In this document: in pieces, positions 6,907 through 10,531 of the stretch
Numbering within the stretch: the stretch's first letter is position 1
Layout: every line of letters begins with the position of its first letter
Assembly: GCA_905193485.1 (NCBI GenBank)
Contig: CAJJOX010000069.1
Coordinates: 1 to 10,531 of the forward strand
Reading direction: 5' to 3'
Length of the DNA: 10,531 nt
Source of the DNA: an uncultured Porphyromonadaceae bacterium
GTDB taxonomy: Bacteria; Bacteroidota; Bacteroidia; Bacteroidales; Muribaculaceae
Position numbers and translations under genes: made by a program
The notes under the pieces: model-generated
The model's input: only the letters and a program-made list of their open reading frames with translations
What the model was told of the DNA's origin: nothing
Databases searched by the model: none

Positions 6907-8549
6907 TGTTCAGGCAGAATTAAGGTCTTGAGCCGGTCGCCGCCATCGGGATCAGTGGCGATAGACCGGTAGTAGCGTTCGTCGTAGCCGGGAAATTGCG
7001 GGTATTCGGGCATGCCGTAGGGTGTGCGGGCAAATTGTCCGTCGCGCTCTTTTTTGACGTTGCCGTCGAGATATTTCACAAGCAGATATTCTCCGAGCTC
7101 GCGGTATCTGTCGGTATATTTCTTCGACCAGTCGGCGGAATGGCTGTTGAGGAAATCGGCTGCTACGTCGGGATCGAGAGACGCCACTTCGCGATAGAGT
7201 ATGTCGACTTCCGACTGGATGGAGTCTTCAAGTGCGCACTGCACGCGGCGAATGTCGGGGATCATCTGAGAATAACGGTTGTAGGCCTGGTTGGCCACGA
7301 AGTTGGTGACCCAGAACGCGGCATCCCAGCGGAGATTGTAGAGATCGCCGTTGCCTTGCGCGAATTCGTGTGGAGCCGCCTTGAGGCAGCAATACATCGG
7401 GATATAGACGCAAGTGTTCGCGTCATCGACACCGAACCATAGCACGCCGCGCATCTGTCGGGGCGCTTTGTCGTTGAGCTGTGCGACAAGCGAGAATCCT
7501 GTCTGCTGTGTGGCTATGGCGCGTTCGTGGGAGTATTCTACAGAGTCGACTTCGTAAGTGAGCGGACGCCAGCGGTAAGGCACTTTGTAGGGGCCGGCAC
7601 CGACATCTTTGGTCATGTCCATGGGCGTGCCTTCGAAGTGGTCGCGCATCATCCATTTCATGTCGGAGGCGGTGATCTTTTCGGCGGGGCGGATCCACAA
7701 AGGGAGGGGATCGCCTTCGCCACGAAGCACCCAGTCGAGATATCGCTGCACAGAGTCGGGAGCAAACTTGTTGTAGAAAGCCCAGACGCGTCCGTCGCAC
7801 CCGCGCAATGCGCCACCATCGGTAATGGCATAGGCACGTGAGAAGCTGAAGTCTTCGTCTTTGCCGTTGAAATAACCCATCTTGCGGGCAAACTTGATGA
7901 CATCGGGCGAATATATCGTGTGTCCGCTCTTGTCTTTGAGCGGAAACCGATGGATGCGGCTGTGGTTGGCGTGTCCGGATATGCAGTCGTCGGGTATGCG
8001 GCGGGCCACCCATACGGCTCCTTTGTCGGTTTTCCCTTTGCCGATCATCTCCATGATCCACACTTCCGTGGGGTCGGCGATGGTGAACGATTCGCCTTCA
8101 CTGGCATAACCGTAGGTGTTGACGAGATCGGTCATGGTTTTGATAGCCTCACGAGCCGTGCGGGCGCGTTCGAGCGTGATGTAGATGAGCGACCCATAAT
8201 CGATGATTCCCGAGCCGGCCAGTTCGGGGCGTCCGCCCCATGTGCTTTCGGTGATGGCGAGGCCGTGCTCGTTCATATTGCCGATGGTGGTGTAGGTGTG
8301 TGATATTTCCGGGATTTCGCCGAGCGGTTTGCCTGTGTCCCATTCGACTACCTGACGCATCGTGCCTTTCGGATGATCGGTCGCCGGTTTGTAGTAGATT
8401 TCGCCGTAGAGGGTGTGGCTGTCGGCCGCGTAGGTTATGAGTGTCGAGCCGTCGGCGGTGGCGCCGGGTGCGGCGATGAGTCCGGTGCAGGCCATTGCGG
8501 CGGAAGAAGCCATGGCCATTGCGGCGCAAAGAAGATATTTAAGGTTCAT
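6903..8549 (-). CDS. secreted C69-family dipeptidase
   Basis: This 548-residue protein belongs to the peptidase C69 family of N-terminal-nucleophile hydrolases, which cleave dipeptides. Residues 1-20 form a signal peptide ending AMA. Cleavage there would leave Cys21 as the first residue of CTGLIAAPGATADGST, exactly where the family needs its catalytic N-terminal Cys; the following DGS motif is also typical. Other supporting stretches are IGNMNEHGLAITEST and the region around AREAIKTMTDLV. It should act in the periplasm or outside the cell on dipeptides released from dietary, host or cell-wall peptides. It is the first gene of a two-gene operon with cdd and has its own promoter in the divergent region. 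The ATG at 8549 is preceded by a three-codon out-of-frame open frame (8557-8546) whose stop overlaps it. It is unrelated to E. coli PepD despite the shared name in some annotations. Confidence 0.92.
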   Translation of the reverse strand: MNLKYLLCAAMAMASSAAMACTGLIAAPGATADGSTLITYAADSHTLYGEIYYKPATDHPKGTMRQVVEWDTGKPLGEIPEISHTYTTIGNMNEHGLAITESTWGGRPELAGSGIIDYGSLIYITLERARTAREAIKTMTDLVNTYGYASEGESFTIADPTEVWIMEMIGKGKTDKGAVWVARRIPDDCISGHANHSRIHRFPLKDKSGHTIYSPDVIKFARKMGYFNGKDEDFSFSRAYAITDGGALRGCDGRVWAFYNKFAPDSVQRYLDWVLRGEGDPLPLWIRPAEKITASDMKWMMRDHFEGTPMDMTKDVGAGPYKVPYRWRPLTYEVDSVEYSHERAIATQQTGFSLVAQLNDKAPRQMRGVLWFGVDDANTCVYIPMYCCLKAAPHEFAQGNGDLYNLRWDAAFWVTNFVANQAYNRYSQMIPDIRRVQCALEDSIQSEVDILYREVASLDPDVAADFLNSHSADWSKKYTDRYRELGEYLLVKYLDGNVKKERDGQFARTPYGMPEYPQFPGYDERYYRSIATDPDGGDRLKTLILPEQ

Positions 8550-8589
8550 ATTGTCATGTTGTTTTTAGTCCGTTGTCATATATTGAATG

Positions 8590-8597
8590 CAAAAATA
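8590..8597 (-). promoter_or_regulatory. -7 box of the C69 dipeptidase-cdd operon
   Basis: TATTTTTG on the minus strand matches the Bacteroidota consensus TAnnTTTG exactly. Transcription would start near 8584, leaving a leader of about 35 bases before the ATG at 8549. The -33 region (GTAA at 8621-8618, spacing 20) is a poor match to TTTG, so activity may be modest or activator-dependent. Confidence 0.55.
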
Positions 8598-8642
8598 CGG
8601 ATTTTTTTGGTCATATGTTACGTATTTCTGACTGTCGGGATG

Positions 8643-8650
8643 TATTTTTG
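8643..8650 (+). promoter_or_regulatory. -7 box of the GH89 gene
   Basis: TATTTTTG on the plus strand is another exact TAnnTTTG match. The start site would be near 8656, only about 12 bases before the first ATG (8668) and 18 before the second (8674). The -33 region is weak (TTAC at 8618-8621, spacing 21) and coincides with that of the opposite promoter. Confidence 0.5.
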
Positions 8651-8667
8651 TGGAAAAATTAACTGAC

Positions 8668-10531
8668 ATGATTATGAGAAGGATAGTCGCTTGCCTGATG
8701 CTTTGCGTGGCCGGATCGTTTTCGATGCGGGCATCATCGCCTGCACTGGCGGGGATGCTCGAGAGGATAAGCGAAGGCCTGTCGCGGAAACTCGCCACTG
8801 AAATTGTTGTGACAGATGCCGATACGGTGGATTTTTTTGAGATTACACAGTGCGGCGGCCGTCCGATGGTTCGCGGCAACAATGCGGTGAGTGTGGCTGT
8901 AGGCGTCAACTATTATCTGCGGCACTACACCGGCAACCATCTGTCGTGGAACAACATGCGAGCCATACTCCCGGATACGCTGCCTGCGGTGACGGCAACG
9001 GTGCGCCGCTCCACGCCGTTGCAGAAGCGTTATTATATGAACTACTGCACTCACTCCTATTCAGCCGCTTTCTGGGACTGGCCGCGATGGGAGCGGGAGA
9101 TAGACTGGATGGCACTGCATGGCGTCAATATGCCGCTGGCCGTCACAGGATCGGCGGCTCTTTGGCGCAATGTGCTCAGACGGCTCGAATATCCCGAAAC
9201 GGCCATTGACAGCTTCGTGGCCGGTCCGGGCTATCAGGCCTGGTGGCTGATGAACAATCTCGAGGGATGGGGAGGCCCAAATCCGGATCAATATTACGAG
9301 CGTGATGAGCGGATGCAACGCCATATAGTGAGCCGAATGCGTGAGATGGGTATGGAACCGGTGCTTCCCGGCTATTCGGGAATGGTGCCCCACGACGCGG
9401 CTTCGCGACTCGGACTCGACGTGTCTGATCCGGGACGCTGGTGTGGCTATGAGCGGCCTGCGTTCCTTCAGCCTTCTGACATGGCTTTCAACCGCATTGC
9501 CGACATATATTATGATGAGCTGACGGCATTGTATGGCGACTCGCGCTATTACAGCATGGATCCTTTTCATGAGGGAGGCAACAGCGATGGCGTGGATCTG
9601 GCCGCTGCCGGGCGCACCATAGCCGCTGCAATGAAACGCTGTCGCCCCGATGCGGTATGGGTGGTCCAGGGATGGCAGGAAAATCCCCGGTCGGAGATGA
9701 TCGCGGCCATACCGGCGGGAGATATGGTGGTGCTTGATCTTCAGGCAGAGAATCAGCCGATGTGGTGTGCGCGGAATGATGGGTTCGGCGGACATGACTG
9801 GCTTTACTGCATGCTTTTGAATTTCGGGGGTAATGTGGGGCTTTATGGCAAGATGCAGGCGATGGCCGACGGTTTCGCCCGTGCCCGCGGCGAGTCGGCG
9901 TCGCTGGCCGGTGTCGGTCTGACAATGGAAGGTATTGAAAACAATCCGGTGATGTATGAGCTGCTGTGCGATCTGCCGTGGATGTCAGGCGAGATAGATA
10001 TTGACGTCTGGCTGGCCGGTTATGTCAAATCACGTTACGGCGGAACGGCTGATCCGCGTGCTCTCGAGGCGTGGCGGTTGCTTGCGCGTTCGGTTTACGG
10101 TTGTCCGGCCGATACGGTGCAGCAGGGCGCCGCGGAGTCGCTTTTCTGTGCCCGTCCTTCGGATGACGCGTGTCAGGTGTCGGCCTGGGCCGATACCAAA
10201 CCGTATTATGATCCGGTCGACGTGGAGCGCGCGGCGCGTCTGCTGCTTTCGGCCGCCGATACGCTCGGAACGAATGTCAACTTTGTGTATGATCTCGTCG
10301 ATGTGACACGTCAGGCGGTGGCAGACAAGGGACGTGCTGTGTTGCGACGGCTTGGCGAGGCGGCTGAAGCGGGAGATCGCGAGGCTTACGCCGGGAATGC
10401 ACGACGCTTTTTGCGGCTCATTGATGTGCAGGATTCGTTGCTGGCGACGTTGCCCGATTTCCGGTTGGGACGATGGCTTGAACAGGCAAGAGCCTGCGGC
10501 GACACACCGGATGAAAAAGATTATTATGAGC
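8668..10531 (+). CDS. GH89 alpha-N-acetylglucosaminidase, 3' end beyond window
   Basis: This family removes terminal alpha-linked GlcNAc, as in heparan sulfate (human NAGLU) or the GlcNAc-alpha-1,4-Gal caps of gastric-type mucin (the clostridial enzyme). The frame is open for 621 codons to the right edge; relatives usually run a further 100 or so residues. A signal peptide occupies about residues 1-22. A small N-terminal domain is followed by the catalytic barrel from about residue 110, with the hallmark NNLEGWGGP near 196-204. Glu302 in MDPFHEGG is the likely acid/base and Glu421 in TMEGIENNP the likely nucleophile; their spacing of 119 fits the family. An all-helical C-terminal part follows. 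The start at 8668 is chosen for the promoter distance; ATG 8674 is in frame and equally plausible. It is transcribed away from the C69 operon. Signal-peptidase-I secretion is more likely than lipidation. Confidence 0.94.
   Translation, partial: MIMRRIVACLMLCVAGSFSMRASSPALAGMLERISEGLSRKLATEIVVTDADTVDFFEITQCGGRPMVRGNNAVSVAVGVNYYLRHYTGNHLSWNNMRAILPDTLPAVTATVRRSTPLQKRYYMNYCTHSYSAAFWDWPRWEREIDWMALHGVNMPLAVTGSAALWRNVLRRLEYPETAIDSFVAGPGYQAWWLMNNLEGWGGPNPDQYYERDERMQRHIVSRMREMGMEPVLPGYSGMVPHDAASRLGLDVSDPGRWCGYERPAFLQPSDMAFNRIADIYYDELTALYGDSRYYSMDPFHEGGNSDGVDLAAAGRTIAAAMKRCRPDAVWVVQGWQENPRSEMIAAIPAGDMVVLDLQAENQPMWCARNDGFGGHDWLYCMLLNFGGNVGLYGKMQAMADGFARARGESASLAGVGLTMEGIENNPVMYELLCDLPWMSGEIDIDVWLAGYVKSRYGGTADPRALEAWRLLARSVYGCPADTVQQGAAESLFCARPSDDACQVSAWADTKPYYDPVDVERAARLLLSAADTLGTNVNFVYDLVDVTRQAVADKGRAVLRRLGEAAEAGDREAYAGNARRFLRLIDVQDSLLATLPDFRLGRWLEQARACGDTPDEKDYYE

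Noticed and set aside
8683..8694. Lipobox IVAC near the start of the GH89 protein
   Set aside because: Its Cys is at residue 9, before the hydrophobic core, so it cannot be a lipoprotein cleavage site; ordinary signal peptidase I cleavage near residue 22 fits better.
9061..9795. 244-codon minus-strand open frame inside the GH89 gene
   Set aside because: It is antisense to an unmistakable GH89 catalytic domain, has no family resemblance and no promoter; the plus frame explains the region.
1..10531. CRISPR arrays, tRNA or rRNA genes, insertion sequences, phage genes
   Set aside because: No spaced repeats, cloverleaf sequences, transposase or integrase motifs or terminal repeats were seen; the window is almost fully occupied by six ordinary-sized genes.

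Overview
The window looks like chromosomal DNA of a gut-type member of the Bacteroidota, probably order Bacteroidales. A G+C-rich Muribaculaceae-like genome would fit, but that is an inference. The clues are a TonB-dependent receptor with an N-terminal CarboxypepD_reg-like domain, a lipoprotein whose acylated Cys is followed by Ser-Asp-Asp-Asp (a Bacteroidota surface-export signal), promoter boxes of the Bacteroidota TAnnTTTG type, A/T-rich leaders without clear Shine-Dalgarno sites, and a GH89 glycosidase. Six genes fill almost the whole window. No tRNA, rRNA, CRISPR array, insertion sequence or transposase was seen.

Region 1 (6361 down to 1, minus strand) is a four-gene envelope operon. In order of transcription it encodes a 930-residue TonB-dependent receptor, a 426-residue predicted surface lipoprotein (DUF4876-like, with a lamin-tail-like motif), a 511-residue predicted outer-membrane beta-barrel (DUF6850-like) and a secreted M16 zinc peptidase that runs off the left edge. 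The gaps are 45 bases, a 4-base ATGA overlap and 21 bases. A good Bacteroidota promoter lies just upstream of the receptor, with a palindrome overlapping the likely transcription start. There is no SusD, so this is not a classical Sus-type polysaccharide locus. A receptor transcribed with a PqqL-like M16 peptidase recalls the FusA/FusC and YddB/PqqL pairs, which suggests import of a protein or peptide ligand followed by periplasmic cleavage.

Region 2 (8597 down to 6376, minus strand) is a two-gene operon: a secreted C69-family dipeptidase overlapping by 4 bases (ATGA) with a cytidine deaminase. It ends at a weak terminator-like hairpin in front of the receptor promoter.

Region 3 (8598-8667) is a compact divergent promoter region with two identical, outward-facing TATTTTTG boxes.

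Region 4 (8668 to the right edge, plus strand) is a secreted GH89 alpha-N-acetylglucosaminidase, truncated by the window end. Together the genes suit a host-glycoprotein or mucin-feeding life: sugar removal, dipeptide hydrolysis, nucleoside salvage and a dedicated TonB-driven uptake system.

The most unusual non-coding signal is a perfect 13-base inverted repeat inside the signal-peptide codons of the beta-barrel gene (2117-2159), directly after its coupled start codon.
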